NCBI RefSeq assembly: GCF_900186585.1
Contig: NZ_FYDD01000003.1
Location: 1,054,001 to 1,118,000 of the forward strand
Direction of reading: 5' to 3'
Source of the DNA: Massiliimalia timonensis
Lineage (GTDB): Bacteria; Bacillota; Clostridia; Oscillospirales; Ruminococcaceae
Length of the DNA: 64,000 nucleotides
Positions 18,056 to 27,294 of the stretch are shown here, in pieces (position 1 is the stretch's first letter; each line of letters starts with the position of its first letter). The notes beneath the pieces were generated by a model. It did not search any database, was not told where the DNA came from, and was given only the letters and a program-made list of their open reading frames with translations. A program made the translations under genes and the position numbers.

Positions 18056-19288
18056 TTAACAGGAAAGCCCGGCGGTGTATCCTGTAGAAAAAGCAATTTG
18101 TAAGTTGAACCCGCCCGTATAGGCGTCCACATCTAAAATTTCTCCGGCAAAGAAAAGCCCGGCAACTTTTTTAGATTCCATTGTCTTTGGGTTTACTTCT
18201 TTGACGTCCACCCCGCCCGAGGTGACGATAGCCTCTTCAATAGGCCGGAATCCCGCCACGGTCAGGGACAGATGCTTGAGGAGGCGGCACAGATCTCCCC
18301 GCATCTCCCTAGTGATCTGGTTGACCTTCTGCTCATAGGGGATGCCGGACAGTCGCACGATCACCGGAATGATCTTCCGCGGCAGCAAAGCGCCCAAACT
18401 ATTTCCAAAATCTTTATTTGCCTGTTCCGCAAAATCCCGTAAAATCCTTACGTCGAGCTGCTGGTCAGTCAAACCCGGTTTTAAATCAATTTCAAGCTTA
18501 TAACGCTCAGGCTCTGGTTCCCTAATATGGGAAGACGCGCTGAGCACCAACGGCCCAGACACCCCAAAATGGGTGAAAAGCATTTCTCCTAGTTCTGAAA
18601 AGATCACCTTTTTGCGTTTCTGATCCGTGACAGAAAGGGTCACATTTTTCAAAGAAAGCCCCTGCGCCTTTCTGCACCAGTCCTCTTCGGTAACGATTGG
18701 GATCAACGACGGTTTTAACGGTATGATCCGATGCCCAAGCTCCTGAGCCATGGCATACCCATCCCCGGCAGAGCCTGTTCCCGGATAAGATTTCCCTCCG
18801 GTTGCCAATATCACAGCCGGCGCATGATAAATCTCTCCACTTTCACAGCGCACCCCGCAAACGTCCCCTGCTTCTGTCAGGATCTCACTGGCCCGTTCCT
18901 CAGCGATTCGCACACCAGCCTGCCGGATATTTTCTTCCAGCACCCGCGAAACATCCGCCGCGCGGTCCGATACCGGAAACACCCGGTTTCCCCGTTCTGT
19001 TTTCAAAGAAAGCCCGCTGTTTTCAAAATAAGCGATGGTTTCCTCCGGGGAAAGGTGGTTCACCGCACTGTATAAAAAACGGCCGTTAGTCGGTACATTC
19101 TTGATAAACGTGTCAATGTCACAGCGATTGGTGACATTGCATCTGCCCTTTCCGGTAATCAGTATTTTCTTCCCCAAACGGCTGTTACGCTCCAGCAGCA
19201 GAACATGCTTACCGTACAAAGCCGCGGTATGGGCTGCCATCATACCGGCAGCCCCGCCGCCAATGACGATCACATCAGCTTTTTTCAT
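18056..19288 (-). CDS. HI0933/BaiN-like NAD(P)/FAD-dependent oxidoreductase
   Basis: A 410-residue flavoprotein with an N-terminal FAD loop GGGAAGMMAA (about 10-19), the family signature GKKILITGKGRCNVTN (about 42-57), ATGGKSYPGTGS and a C-terminal FAGEILDVDAYTGGFNLQIA. Relatives include BaiN, which is implicated in bile-acid dehydroxylation, but most members have no known substrate and are found far beyond bile-acid degraders. Its start overlaps the stop of the RpiR regulator gene by 14 bases, so the two are cotranscribed. Confidence 0.9.
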   Translation of the reverse strand: MKKADVIVIGGGAAGMMAAHTAALYGKHVLLLERNSRLGKKILITGKGRCNVTNRCDIDTFIKNVPTNGRFLYSAVNHLSPEETIAYFENSGLSLKTERGNRVFPVSDRAADVSRVLEENIRQAGVRIAEERASEILTEAGDVCGVRCESGEIYHAPAVILATGGKSYPGTGSAGDGYAMAQELGHRIIPLKPSLIPIVTEEDWCRKAQGLSLKNVTLSVTDQKRKKVIFSELGEMLFTHFGVSGPLVLSASSHIREPEPERYKLEIDLKPGLTDQQLDVRILRDFAEQANKDFGNSLGALLPRKIIPVIVRLSGIPYEQKVNQITREMRGDLCRLLKHLSLTVAGFRPIEEAIVTSGGVDVKEVNPKTMESKKVAGLFFAGEILDVDAYTGGFNLQIAFSTGYTAGLSC

Positions 19289-20153
19289 TTTGATTCTCTA
19301 CCTTTTCATATACATCGTATTCGTCCCAAATCTGTTCCAAATGGTCGAAGGTCTGTTTTAACTCTTCCCGCTTCTGAAGACCGACCGCCATGATCAAGGC
19401 ATTGATCAAACTGAGCGGAGCGACCAGAGAATCCACAAAGGAAGCCATTTCACTACGCGCCTGCAAAAAGTAGTCCGCCTCTTTCACCAACGGAGAAGAA
19501 GCGCTGTCGGTGATCGCAATGACCTTTGCCCGTTTGGTATGCGCATAATTGAGCGCCTTCATCGTCTTTTTAGAATAGCGCGGAAAGCTGATGCCAATCA
19601 TAATGTCCTCTTCATTGATCCGCAAAATCTGTTCAAACATTTCGCTGGCGCTGGTAGTCTGCACCAGCTTGACATCTTCAAAGATCAGGTTGAAATAAAA
19701 GGAAATAAAGCTTGCCAGCGTCGCCGCACTGCGGGAGCCAATAATATAGATGGTCCGCGCCTTAACGATCGACTGGACCGCGCTGTTAAAATCTTCCCTG
19801 GAGGTTTCCTCAAGGGTACGGCGGATCTTTTCAATATCTAGGTTCAGCACCTTGTCTAAAATCTCTTCCGACCCCAACTGCTCGCTTGCTACCTCAATCC
19901 GCTGTACGGCAGTCAAGCGGTTGCGGATCATTTCCTGAAGCTGCTTTTGCAGTTTTGGATAACCGTCATAACCCAGTTCAAAGGCAAAACGCACCACAGT
20001 GGATTCACTGACTCCAACAATGGCGCCCAGCTTTGACGCTGTCATAAACGCAGCCTTGTCATAGTGGTCCAAAATGTAAGAGGCGATCCGCTTCTGCCCT
20101 TTTGACATTTCGTCCATCTTCTGGGCAATGTCATATAAAATATCATTTTTCAT
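19275..20153 (-). CDS. RpiR/MurR family transcriptional regulator
   Basis: 292 residues: an N-terminal helix-turn-helix (about 1-77, with ASKLGAIVGVSESTVVRF) and a C-terminal SIS domain (about 110-240, starting near ARTIYIIGSRSAATLA) that binds a phosphosugar in characterised members. An effector such as a sugar phosphate or MurNAc-6-phosphate is expected from the family; no sugar gene is adjacent to confirm it. Overlap with the BaiN-like gene suggests joint expression. AAGGAG lies about 12 bases before the ATG, a slightly long spacing. Confidence 0.9.
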   Translation of the reverse strand: MKNDILYDIAQKMDEMSKGQKRIASYILDHYDKAAFMTASKLGAIVGVSESTVVRFAFELGYDGYPKLQKQLQEMIRNRLTAVQRIEVASEQLGSEEILDKVLNLDIEKIRRTLEETSREDFNSAVQSIVKARTIYIIGSRSAATLASFISFYFNLIFEDVKLVQTTSASEMFEQILRINEEDIMIGISFPRYSKKTMKALNYAHTKRAKVIAITDSASSPLVKEADYFLQARSEMASFVDSLVAPLSLINALIMAVGLQKREELKQTFDHLEQIWDEYDVYEKVENQNEKS

Positions 20154-20194
20154 TGATTTTTCATACTCCTTAGAACCGTATTATTCTATACTGT

Positions 20195-20223
20195 ATTGTA
20201 TCCTGTTTCTCCTAAAAATGCAA
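20195..20223 (-). promoter_or_regulatory. promoter of the rpiR gene
   Basis: Minus strand TTGCAT, a 17-base spacer and TACAAT, 42 bases before the start codon. Confidence 0.75.
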
Positions 20224-20246
20224 GTTAAAACAAAAAATTATTCAAA

Positions 20247-20283
20247 AAAAGAAGCAGGGACACTTCACAGTTATCCCTGTTTC
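20247..20283 (-). terminator. minus-strand terminator without an assigned gene
   Basis: GAAACAGGGA pairs with TCCCTGCTTC (one mismatch) around a 13-base loop, followed on the minus strand by T7. It lies just upstream of the rpiR promoter and must end a transcript covering part of 20284-20490. Confidence 0.65.
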
Positions 20284-20488
20284 CTCTCTATGTCTAAATA
20301 TCCAGTCTGCCCGTATACCGCTGTTTTACCGGTTAAAAACGGACTGCTCCCGCTGTAAAATACTTGTTTCCGACATGCAGAGATCTCCGCACTGTTTTTG
20401 CAGCCGCGATGATCATACAAAGCCATAGGACAATAATTCCCACTGCCCGCCCGGAGTCCGTGCAAGATACCAACCCCAATCATCTTGC
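20284..20488 (-). other. unexplained transcribed segment between two terminators
   Basis: About 200 bases bounded upstream by the fumarase terminator and downstream by a terminator. A 70-codon minus-strand frame (20271-20483) fills it and stops inside the terminator loop, but its ATG has no ribosome binding site and the product resembles nothing I know. An inverted repeat TGCAAGAT/ATCTTGCA marks the upstream end. A small RNA or a diverged small gene are both possible. Confidence 0.35.
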
Positions 20489-20522
20489 AAAAAACCGGCA
20501 GAAAAATTTCTGCCGGTTTTTC
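20489..20522. terminator. terminator after the fumarase beta gene
   Basis: AAAAACCGGCAGAAA with its complement and almost no loop, with T-rich ends on both strands. Confidence 0.85.
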
Positions 20523-20539
20523 AATACTTTTCAGAAGCT

Positions 20540-21097
20540 CTATTTTTGTTTGAGATATTCTTCCCTGCCGGATCGGAAAATGTCCGTGCCCTCGCTGTCA
20601 ATAGCAACGATCAGCGGAAATTCCCGCAACGTTAAACGCTTTACTGATTCACAGCCCAAGTCCTCAAACGCGATCACTTCACAGCTAGTGATCGACTTGC
20701 AGGCAAGCGCGCCCGCACCGCCGACCGCACAAAAGTAAACTCCCTTGTTCCGGACGATCGCCTCCACGACCGGAGGTTTGCGTTCTCCCTTACCGATCAT
20801 AGCAGTTAGCCCTAAATCCAAAAGCTGGGGCGCGTAAACATCCATCCTTCCAGATGTGGTCGGCCCGCAAGAGCCGATCGGCAGATGCTCCGGCGACGGG
20901 GTAGGTCCCGCATAATAAATCGCCGCTCCCTCCAAAGGGAAAGGAAGCTCTTTCCCCTCCCGGATCAATGCTGCGATCCGTTTGTGGGCGGCGTCCCTTG
21001 CCGTATAAACAGTACCGCTTAAATAAACGCGGTCAAAGGTCTTTAAAGTCGGCGCCGCTTCCTTTAGCTGGGCGGCGTCCAGATGATAAGTTGCCAT
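20540..21097 (-). CDS. fumB: class I fumarate hydratase/tartrate dehydratase, beta subunit
   Basis: 185 residues of the C-terminal (beta) half of the two-subunit, oxygen-sensitive [4Fe-4S] fumarase family: LSGTVYTARDAAHKR near the start, YYAGPTPS, GSCGPTTSGRMD and IGKGERK. These form the swivelling domain that binds substrate; the iron-sulfur cysteines are in the alpha subunit. The alpha gene normally lies directly upstream, but here the upstream gene is DivIVA-like, so the partner must be elsewhere. The ATG at 21097 is used; the AGGAG about 14 bases upstream lies in the end of the preceding frame. Tartrate dehydratase is an alternative. Confidence 0.85.
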   Translation of the reverse strand: MATYHLDAAQLKEAAPTLKTFDRVYLSGTVYTARDAAHKRIAALIREGKELPFPLEGAAIYYAGPTPSPEHLPIGSCGPTTSGRMDVYAPQLLDLGLTAMIGKGERKPPVVEAIVRNKGVYFCAVGGAGALACKSITSCEVIAFEDLGCESVKRLTLREFPLIVAIDSEGTDIFRSGREEYLKQK

Positions 21098-21101
21098 AGT
21101 A

Positions 21102-21254
21102 TTACTGCAAACTCCTGATCTTTTCATAAATATCGTCCAGCAACGCGTTGGCATGCTGGATCTTTTTTTGGTACGCTTCCAATAATTCGCCGCTACCGTC
21201 CTCTACTTCGGGAAGCTCGATCTCTCCTGATAGAACGGATTGTTGCGGCTTAAC
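21102..21254 (-). pseudogene. out-of-frame C-terminal extension of the DivIVA-like gene
   Basis: A 50-codon reading frame without a usable start codon that directly continues the DivIVA-like protein in the +1 frame. It begins VKPQQSVLSGEIE, has a helical coiled-coil-like end (LLEAYQKKIQHANALL) and stops 4 bases before the fumB ATG. Dropping one T from the T6 run at 21256-21261 joins the two into one protein of about 410 residues. It looks like the true C-terminus displaced by a one-base insertion, a programmed +1 frameshift, or a sequencing error. Confidence 0.55.
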
Positions 21255-22335
21255 GAAAAAAGTCAGAATCAGAATGTTCTGGGAACAATTCCTCTAAGGT
21301 TTTTTCCGGAGTTGGATAGCTACCATCCTCAGATGCTTTTTCCGTTTCTTCCTGAAGGTCTTCTGCCTTTAGGATCCCCTCTTTCAGCATTTGCTCTTTG
21401 AATAACTGGTCGGTCAAAAATTCATCCTGTTTTACTTCTGTTTGCAGCACATCGTCTACTTGCAGGCTGTTTGGCATATTCTTTTCCAGCCCGTCGACCT
21501 GGTTATGGATCTGCTGCATCACTTCAAAGATCGAAAGCTTCATGCTTTCCAACTGTTTGGCAAAGCGAGTGTATTCTTCGTTTGCCTTATCCGCTTTGAT
21601 TTTGGCAGATTTTACAATCTCGTCCGCACGGGCATTGGCCTCCCGGATAATTTCCCCGGAGCGGATCGTGGTGCGTTTTTCCTTATCAGCAAGTTCCGTT
21701 TCCCGGTCGCTGATCCGTTTCTGAGCCTGATGGTTGTAATCCTGCGCAGCCAGCTTCAGCTTTTCCGCTTCTTCTTCCGCCTTGGCAATGATCTCTTCCG
21801 CGCGCTTTGTGGATTGGGCGATATTGGCAGAAGCCTTTTTCGCCGCTTCGGTCAGGATCAAAGAAGCACGGTTATTTGCATCTGCTAAGGTAGAGGCGCT
21901 GCGGGCGTTAGCTTCGGAAAGGATGCGCTCTGCGGTGTAGCCGGACTCATCAAATTTTTTCAGCCGGGCCGTTTCATTCGCCGTACGTCCCTCCACATCC
22001 TGAAGCCGCTTTTGCAGCTGTTCATTCTGTGTTTTGATCTCCTTCGCATGTTTTTCCACTGCGATATTGAGTTGTTTTAATTTATCATTATCAGCATTCT
22101 GCTTTTTGATCAAAAGCTGTAATTTCCCAATCAGGTCGCTTCTATCCTTGTCCCCAGCCTTTAATTTTTCCAGTTGAGTCACCGCTTCAAAACGTTTGGC
22201 CTTAAGCTGTGTGATCTCTTTTTGCATCTCTTCTTTTTCTTTTTTATATTCACGGCTAAGCTCTTCAAAAGCATTTAAAACGTCCTGCTTATCAAAGCCG
22301 CCGAACGCCGCAGTTTTAAAAGATTTCATTTCCAT
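21250..22335 (-). CDS. DivIVA-like coiled-coil protein
   Basis: 361 residues. A DivIVA-type N-terminus (MKSFKTAAFGGFDKQDVLNAFEELSREY, with F and G as in the membrane-binding loop) leads into a long coiled coil (about 25-280) rich in K, E, Q and A, with alanine-rich repeats such as ILSEANARSASTLADA and RAEEIIAKAEEEAEKL. Relatives localise to poles or septa and recruit partners in division or cell-wall synthesis. GGGAGG lies 8 bases before the ATG. The C-terminus is probably truncated by a frameshift in a T6 run (see the next frame at 21102). It leads an operon with fumB. Confidence 0.82.
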   Translation of the reverse strand: MEMKSFKTAAFGGFDKQDVLNAFEELSREYKKEKEEMQKEITQLKAKRFEAVTQLEKLKAGDKDRSDLIGKLQLLIKKQNADNDKLKQLNIAVEKHAKEIKTQNEQLQKRLQDVEGRTANETARLKKFDESGYTAERILSEANARSASTLADANNRASLILTEAAKKASANIAQSTKRAEEIIAKAEEEAEKLKLAAQDYNHQAQKRISDRETELADKEKRTTIRSGEIIREANARADEIVKSAKIKADKANEEYTRFAKQLESMKLSIFEVMQQIHNQVDGLEKNMPNSLQVDDVLQTEVKQDEFLTDQLFKEQMLKEGILKAEDLQEETEKASEDGSYPTPEKTLEELFPEHSDSDFFR

Positions 22336-22403
22336 GCTGTTTCCTCCCGACCTATAGGGACAGGCACTTCCCGCCCTGCCTCAAATTTTTTCTAGTTATT
22401 ATT

Positions 22404-22432
22404 AGTATAAAGCTTTTGAGATCGAATTTCAA
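22404..22432 (-). promoter_or_regulatory. promoter of the DivIVA-like gene
   Basis: Minus strand TTGAAA, a 17-base spacer and TATACT, about 70 bases before the start. Confidence 0.75.
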
Positions 22433-22525
22433 GTACTGCCCACAGAAAAACTTTTCTTTTATGACAAATTGTGGTACAATGAAAAACCAAACAGGTTTTT
22501 ATTTCAAATCCCGGAGGTTTTTACG

Positions 22526-23158
22526 ATGAAGAAATTAGTTGTCTTTGATCTGGACGGCACCTTAAACCAGACCAGGCTTTACGGTGTTCAGGCGATCCGT
22601 CATGCTTTGGCAGACCTTGGCGTGACCCACCTTACCGATGAAGAGATCTGCGCGCAGATCGGCGCCCGTCCCGCAGACTATGTAAAAATATACCTGCCGA
22701 ATGGAGACGAGGCGCTTCACCGCAAATTCCTTGAACTGGAATCCAAATACGAAAACGAACTGCTGCCAACCTGCGGAAAAGCATTTGACGGTGCCCGCGG
22801 CAGTATGGAACGCTTAAAAAAAGCAGGCTATCTGACCGCGGTCTGCTCCAACGCCTCAGAACGGTATATCCGTCTGGTCACCCAAACGATCGGCGTGCTT
22901 GACCTAGTCGACGAGATCCAGCCCCTGCTTCCCGGGTTGATCAAAGCCGATACCCTCCGTCTTTTGCTGGAGCGGACATCTCCGGACCGGGCGGTGATGA
23001 TCGGCGACCGCGTTTATGACAAAGAGGCCGCACGCGAAAACAGCCTTCCCTTTATCGGCTGTGCATACGGCTACAATGCGCCGGAGATCTCTGACGCAGA
23101 CCGGGTGGCAAACCACGCCTCCGAATTATTTGAGCTGGTACAGGAACTGATCGGCTGA
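22526..23158 (+). CDS. HAD superfamily phosphatase (phosphoglycolate phosphatase-like)
   Basis: 210 residues. HAD motif I is FDLDGTLN (aspartates at 8 and 10), motif II is in VCSNASE, a lysine lies in GLIKADTLR, and motif IV is IGDRVYDKEAA. A helical cap sits between motifs I and II, as in Gph/PGP enzymes. Substrate is not determinable from sequence. The ATG at 22526 is chosen for the GGAGG 9 bases upstream; the longer frame from 22469 would include the promoter region (an extended -10 TGGTACAAT at 22472-22480). Confidence 0.88.
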   Translation: MKKLVVFDLDGTLNQTRLYGVQAIRHALADLGVTHLTDEEICAQIGARPADYVKIYLPNGDEALHRKFLELESKYENELLPTCGKAFDGARGSMERLKKAGYLTAVCSNASERYIRLVTQTIGVLDLVDEIQPLLPGLIKADTLRLLLERTSPDRAVMIGDRVYDKEAARENSLPFIGCAYGYNAPEISDADRVANHASELFELVQELIG

Positions 23159-23161
23159 TAC

Positions 23162-23206
23162 AAAAAAAGCACGGATCCACTGAATCGGTGTTTCCGTGCT
23201 TTTTTC
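23162..23206. terminator. bidirectional intrinsic terminator
   Basis: AAAAAGCACGGA and its complement with an inner TCCACTGAATCGGTG loop, with A and T tracts on either side. It is shared by the HAD gene and the convergent transglutaminase-like gene. Confidence 0.8.
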
Positions 23207-23215
23207 TGTCCTTCT

Positions 23216-24463
23216 TTAATGATACCGGAACTGTAAAACTAGGATATTGTCCTCCACATAGGTGATCATGCTGGTATCATACTGCTCACAGCTGTACGGG
23301 AACGCCCTGGCTACCCTCGGCACATTTTCCTCTACCTCGTTCAAAAATCGGTTCAAATCATAAGAACTCTCAAATAAAAACTGGACCTGCTCTTCCCCCT
23401 CGATCAAAGCGATATTGGTTTTCAGCAGGATATTTGCCACGCTGTCGTCGCTTAAATCGGTGATATAACATCCGTTTTGCAGGTAATAGTTCAGGCTCCC
23501 GTCCGTACAGTCGGCGATCGGCGGGTAGATGGAATCTTCTTTTCCCTCTTCTTGCCGGCCCTCGATCGGTGAAAGGATCTTGTGCCTCTTTTCCACCTGT
23601 TCGGTCGTCAGCAGAAAATTGGCATAAACAGGTACGGTTCCTCCCTCGGGAGGGAGATCCCAGGTAATATCCAGATGATAATACTCATTTTCGATCTTCA
23701 CTACATTCCAAACATGCTGCTGAGAGGTATCCGCCTTGTCATATCCATAGGCGATCTGGCTGTCCAGCCCGGCCTGAAGAAGCAGGTACTGCATCGCCGA
23801 GGTATATCCGTCGCAGACAGCCTTTTCCTCTACCAGCGCGCCGTAAACCGTGTGCTGGTACGGCGCGGTGTCGTCGTATGCCACCGTGGAGGCAAGGTAA
23901 TCATGCAGGTAAAGCACCTTATCATAATCGGTCATCTCCTCGGTGATCCCGGAAAGGATCAGTTCTGCCTTTTCCTGCACTTCCCGCGCCATCTTTTCCG
24001 CCTTACTGCGCGAGATCCTTTTTTCTTTTCTGGTTTCCGGGTCCGGATAACTGAAAGAAAGAGTCGCGCGGGAAAGGTTATCTGTACGCGCGTCATACTG
24101 GTAACGGTACGCACTGCTTACCCAAAACGCCTGCGGATGGTCCGCGCGGTAATAGGAAAGCACCTTTTGGAAATCGTCTTTTGGGATGACGATATCGTCA
24201 ATATTATCATAAAATTTATAAACATATTCATCTAATTGCCTGTAAGCCTTTTTCAAACGATTCGGCAACTTCTGATAAGCCTGTTCTGATACAGACATCT
24301 GCGTGACATCCATATATTCCATGTTCGTGACGTGATACTTCCCCTCCAGAGCCGAAGCCAGGGAGCGCCAAAAACCCTCTTCACTTTTCTGCGATTCCTC
24401 AAACTGGACTACCGCAAACAGCAAAAAGCAGGCAATTATCATCGTCCCGATCCGTTTTTTCAT
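23216..24463 (-). CDS. transglutaminase-like (cysteine protease fold) exported protein
   Basis: 415 residues with an N-terminal membrane or signal segment (about 5-17, GTMIIACFLLFAVV). A transglutaminase-core domain (about 190-290) carries the triad Cys (EEKAVCDGYT), His (SQQHVWNVV) and Asp (YHLDITWDL). Bacterial members are mostly peptidases or cross-linking enzymes of unknown target, here probably outside the membrane. The start at 24463 overlaps the end of the Ca2+-ATPase gene within TGATGCAATG, indicating translational coupling. Its relation to calcium transport is unknown. Confidence 0.82.
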   Translation of the reverse strand: MKKRIGTMIIACFLLFAVVQFEESQKSEEGFWRSLASALEGKYHVTNMEYMDVTQMSVSEQAYQKLPNRLKKAYRQLDEYVYKFYDNIDDIVIPKDDFQKVLSYYRADHPQAFWVSSAYRYQYDARTDNLSRATLSFSYPDPETRKEKRISRSKAEKMAREVQEKAELILSGITEEMTDYDKVLYLHDYLASTVAYDDTAPYQHTVYGALVEEKAVCDGYTSAMQYLLLQAGLDSQIAYGYDKADTSQQHVWNVVKIENEYYHLDITWDLPPEGGTVPVYANFLLTTEQVEKRHKILSPIEGRQEEGKEDSIYPPIADCTDGSLNYYLQNGCYITDLSDDSVANILLKTNIALIEGEEQVQFLFESSYDLNRFLNEVEENVPRVARAFPYSCEQYDTSMITYVEDNILVLQFRYH

Positions 24464-24467
24464 TGCA

Positions 24468-27086
24468 TCACCGTGTTCCCTTAGATTTTCTCCGAACACA
24501 AAAGCTTAATGTGTTCATCAAAGTGGGAATAAAGCAGTACCCCAGTAAAATGCCAAGATACCCTTTCTGTAATGATACTGTATTTAGGATCGTTTGTAAA
24601 GGGGCGACATAGATCGTACACAATAAAATCGCCAATGAAATCAGCGCGGCGCCGATCAGTTTTTTGTTGTTAAAATAACTGATACCAAACAGGCTTCTGG
24701 TTTCGCTTTTACATTCAAAGACGTTGATCAGCTGGGTCACTACCAAGGTAAAGTATGCCCCGGTGCGCGCCACGTTAACATCTCCCCCGCTCATATCAAG
24801 CAGGGTCACAAAAGAAGCAAGGGTGGAAAGTCCGATAAAAATCCCCCGGAACACGATTTTAGAAAGCAATCCGTTGGAGAACACTCCCTCGTTTTTCTGC
24901 CTCGGCCGGACGTTCATCGTGTTTTTTTCCGGCGGTTCCAGCCCCAGCGCAATGGCGGGCAGCCCGTCGGTGACCAGGTTGACCAGCAAAATCTGGATCG
25001 GCAGTAGCACTACCGGCATCCCCATCAGCATTCCCAAAAACATGGTGATCACTTCACCGATATTGCAGGAGAGCAGGTAACGGATAAACTTCCGGATATT
25101 GGCGTAGATGGCGCGACCTTCCCGCACGGCGTTAACCAGCGTTGCAAAGTTGTCGTCCAGCAAAATCAGATCGGAGGCTTCTTTGGTGACGTCTGTCCCT
25201 GTAATACCCATGCTTACCCCAATGTCCGCCTGTTTTACCGCTGGCGCATCGTTTACCCCATCTCCGGTCATCGCAACCACATTGCCCCGCTTTTGCAGGG
25301 CAGTCACGATCGAAAGCTTGTGCTTGGGGCTTACCCGTGCAAACACTGTGGTATATTCCGCTTCCCGCTCCAGCTCTTCCTGACTCATCGCTTCCAGCTG
25401 TTTTCCGTCCAGAACGGTGTCCCCTTCCCGGTAAATGCCGATTTCTTTCGCCACAGCGCAGGCGGTCAGCTTATGGTCGCCGGTAATCATCACTGTTTTG
25501 ATCCCTGCCCTGCTGCAAAGCGCCACCGCTTTTTTCACCTCTGGCCGCGGCGGGTCGATCATACCGACTAAACCCAGCATCGTCAGCCCATCTTCGGTCG
25601 GCGGCACGCCCGGATCCAGCTTTTTATAAGCAGTACAGATGACCCGCAAAGCTTTCCCAGCCATCTTGTCATTCTCCTCGGACATTTTCCGTTTGACAGA
25701 AGCGGAAAATACCCGTTCCCCTTGTGCCGATTGGATCTGGCTGCATTTGTCCGCCATGACGTCAAAGGCACCTTTCATCCAAAGCATCCGCTTTCCGGAC
25801 AAGTCCTCTGTAATGACAGACATACATTTTCTCTTGCTGTCAAACGGGATCTCCGAGATCCTGCGGTAGTTCCTCAGTACCTCTTTTAAAGGGGTGCCGT
25901 TCCGGTCTGCAAAGAACATCAGCGCGTTTTCCGTCGGTTCCCCGTACAGCTCTCCGTTGTTCAGCACCGCATTGTTGCACAGCGCACAGCACAGCGCCGC
26001 ACGATGTTCCACACTCCTTTCCGGAAAGCGCAGCTTGTCGTCTAATGGGATAGCCATTTCCAGAGTGCTGATTTGGGTCACTGTCATGCGGTTTTGGGTA
26101 AGCGTGCCGGTCTTATCCGAACAGATGACATTGGTACACCCCAGCGTTTCCACAGAATGGAGTTTACGCACCAACGCCTTTTGTTTTACCATCCGCCCAA
26201 CAGCCAATGCCAAAGCGATCGTTACGATCGCGGGCAAGCCCTCTGGAACTGCCGCCACTGCCAGCGATACCCCGACTACCAGCATATCCAGCGGATTCTC
26301 CCCCCGCAGAATCCCAGTGACCGAAACGATCACACAAATGATCAGGCATCCAATGGCGATAAATTTCCCCAGCTGGCCTAATTTCTTTTGCAGTTGGGTT
26401 TCTTCCTCCTCAATTTGGTGGAGCATCCCGGCGATCTTCCCCATCTGGGTGTCCATCCCGGTTGCCAGTACCTCGGCTTCTCCATGTCCTTGGGTAATGG
26501 TCGTACCCATATACATCAGGTCATCACAATTGAGCTCATTTTCCGTCACCCTGCGCCGGCATACCTTTTTATTGACCGGCTGGGATTCCCCTGTCAAAAT
26601 CGACTCATCGGCGCTTAAACTAAAGCATTCCGTCACACACAGGTCCGCGCACACACGGTCGCCCGCTTCCAGCAAAACGACGTCCCCCGGCACAACCTCA
26701 TCTGCCGGGATCACAGTGATCTCTCCGTCACGGTAAACCTTCGCGGTAGGAGCCGCCATTTTACGCAGGGCTTCCAATGTACGTTCGGTCCGGTATTCCT
26801 GAATGAACCCCATCACCCCGTTGAGCAGAACGATCGCCGCGATGGCGATTGCCTCCACGTATTCCTGTAAAAACAGGGAAATTACAGTAGAGATCAGCAG
26901 GATCATTGTCAAAATATCCTTATATTGATTGACAAAGATTCTGGCAGGACTGACTGCCTTTTTCTGTTTTAGCTGATTTTTCCCGCCTTCGGCAAGCAAT
27001 TGCTGTGCCTGCTTGGTGCTTAACCCCTTGCCATGCTGCGGCTGAGCATTCTTTTCCTTCCATACATCCAATAAACTCAAGCACAT
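24468..27086 (-). CDS. P-type calcium-transporting ATPase (P2A/SERCA-like)
   Basis: 872 residues. A cation ATPase N-domain ([19 protein letters not shown]) precedes the actuator motif TGES in ILTGESQPV and the membrane helix M4 with the ion-binding PEGLP ([10 protein letters not shown]). The phosphorylation site is [11 protein letters not shown], the nucleotide-binding lysine lies in KGAFDVM, and the hinge is [11 protein letters not shown]-terminal helices include [18 protein letters not shown], typical for Ca2+ pumps. It probably exports Ca2+ from the cytoplasm. An AAAGGG site precedes the ATG. It is followed by a coupled transglutaminase-like gene. Confidence 0.93.
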   Translation of the reverse strand: MCLSLLDVWKEKNAQPQHGKGLSTKQAQQLLAEGGKNQLKQKKAVSPARIFVNQYKDILTMILLISTVISLFLQEYVEAIAIAAIVLLNGVMGFIQEYRTERTLEALRKMAAPTAKVYRDGEITVIPADEVVPGDVVLLEAGDRVCADLCVTECFSLSADESILTGESQPVNKKVCRRRVTENELNCDDLMYMGTTITQGHGEAEVLATGMDTQMGKIAGMLHQIEEEETQLQKKLGQLGKFIAIGCLIICVIVSVTGILRGENPLDMLVVGVSLAVAAVPEGLPAIVTIALALAVGRMVKQKALVRKLHSVETLGCTNVICSDKTGTLTQNRMTVTQISTLEMAIPLDDKLRFPERSVEHRAALCCALCNNAVLNNGELYGEPTENALMFFADRNGTPLKEVLRNYRRISEIPFDSKRKCMSVITEDLSGKRMLWMKGAFDVMADKCSQIQSAQGERVFSASVKRKMSEENDKMAGKALRVICTAYKKLDPGVPPTEDGLTMLGLVGMIDPPRPEVKKAVALCSRAGIKTVMITGDHKLTACAVAKEIGIYREGDTVLDGKQLEAMSQEELEREAEYTTVFARVSPKHKLSIVTALQKRGNVVAMTGDGVNDAPAVKQADIGVSMGITGTDVTKEASDLILLDDNFATLVNAVREGRAIYANIRKFIRYLLSCNIGEVITMFLGMLMGMPVVLLPIQILLVNLVTDGLPAIALGLEPPEKNTMNVRPRQKNEGVFSNGLLSKIVFRGIFIGLSTLASFVTLLDMSGGDVNVARTGAYFTLVVTQLINVFECKSETRSLFGISYFNNKKLIGAALISLAILLCTIYVAPLQTILNTVSLQKGYLGILLGYCFIPTLMNTLSFCVRRKSKGTR

Positions 27087-27189
27087 TCCGCCCTTTCTTA
27101 TTTCCTAGTATTATCAATCTATTCAGGCTGTCCAGCGAATATGCGTGATTGGAAAAGAAAGGATCTTTTAAAAAAATTTATTTTACCTC

Positions 27190-27218
27190 TTGCTTTTTTT
27201 ATCAGTTTTGTGTAGAAT
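27190..27218 (+). promoter_or_regulatory. promoter of the solute-binding lipoprotein gene
   Basis: TTGCTT, a 17-base spacer and TAGAAT, followed by a leader of about 70 bases and the ribosome binding site AAGGAGG. Confidence 0.7.
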
Positions 27219-27294
27219 AAATATTGTGATTTTTACAGATTAAAGTGATAATCTATCATTTGATGAAAGCGACAAATCAAGGAGGAACATAAGA

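Noticed and set aside
18056-19288. Assigning the flavoprotein as BaiN with a bile-acid role
   Set aside because: The family is widespread and no bai genes are nearby, so only the fold is claimed.
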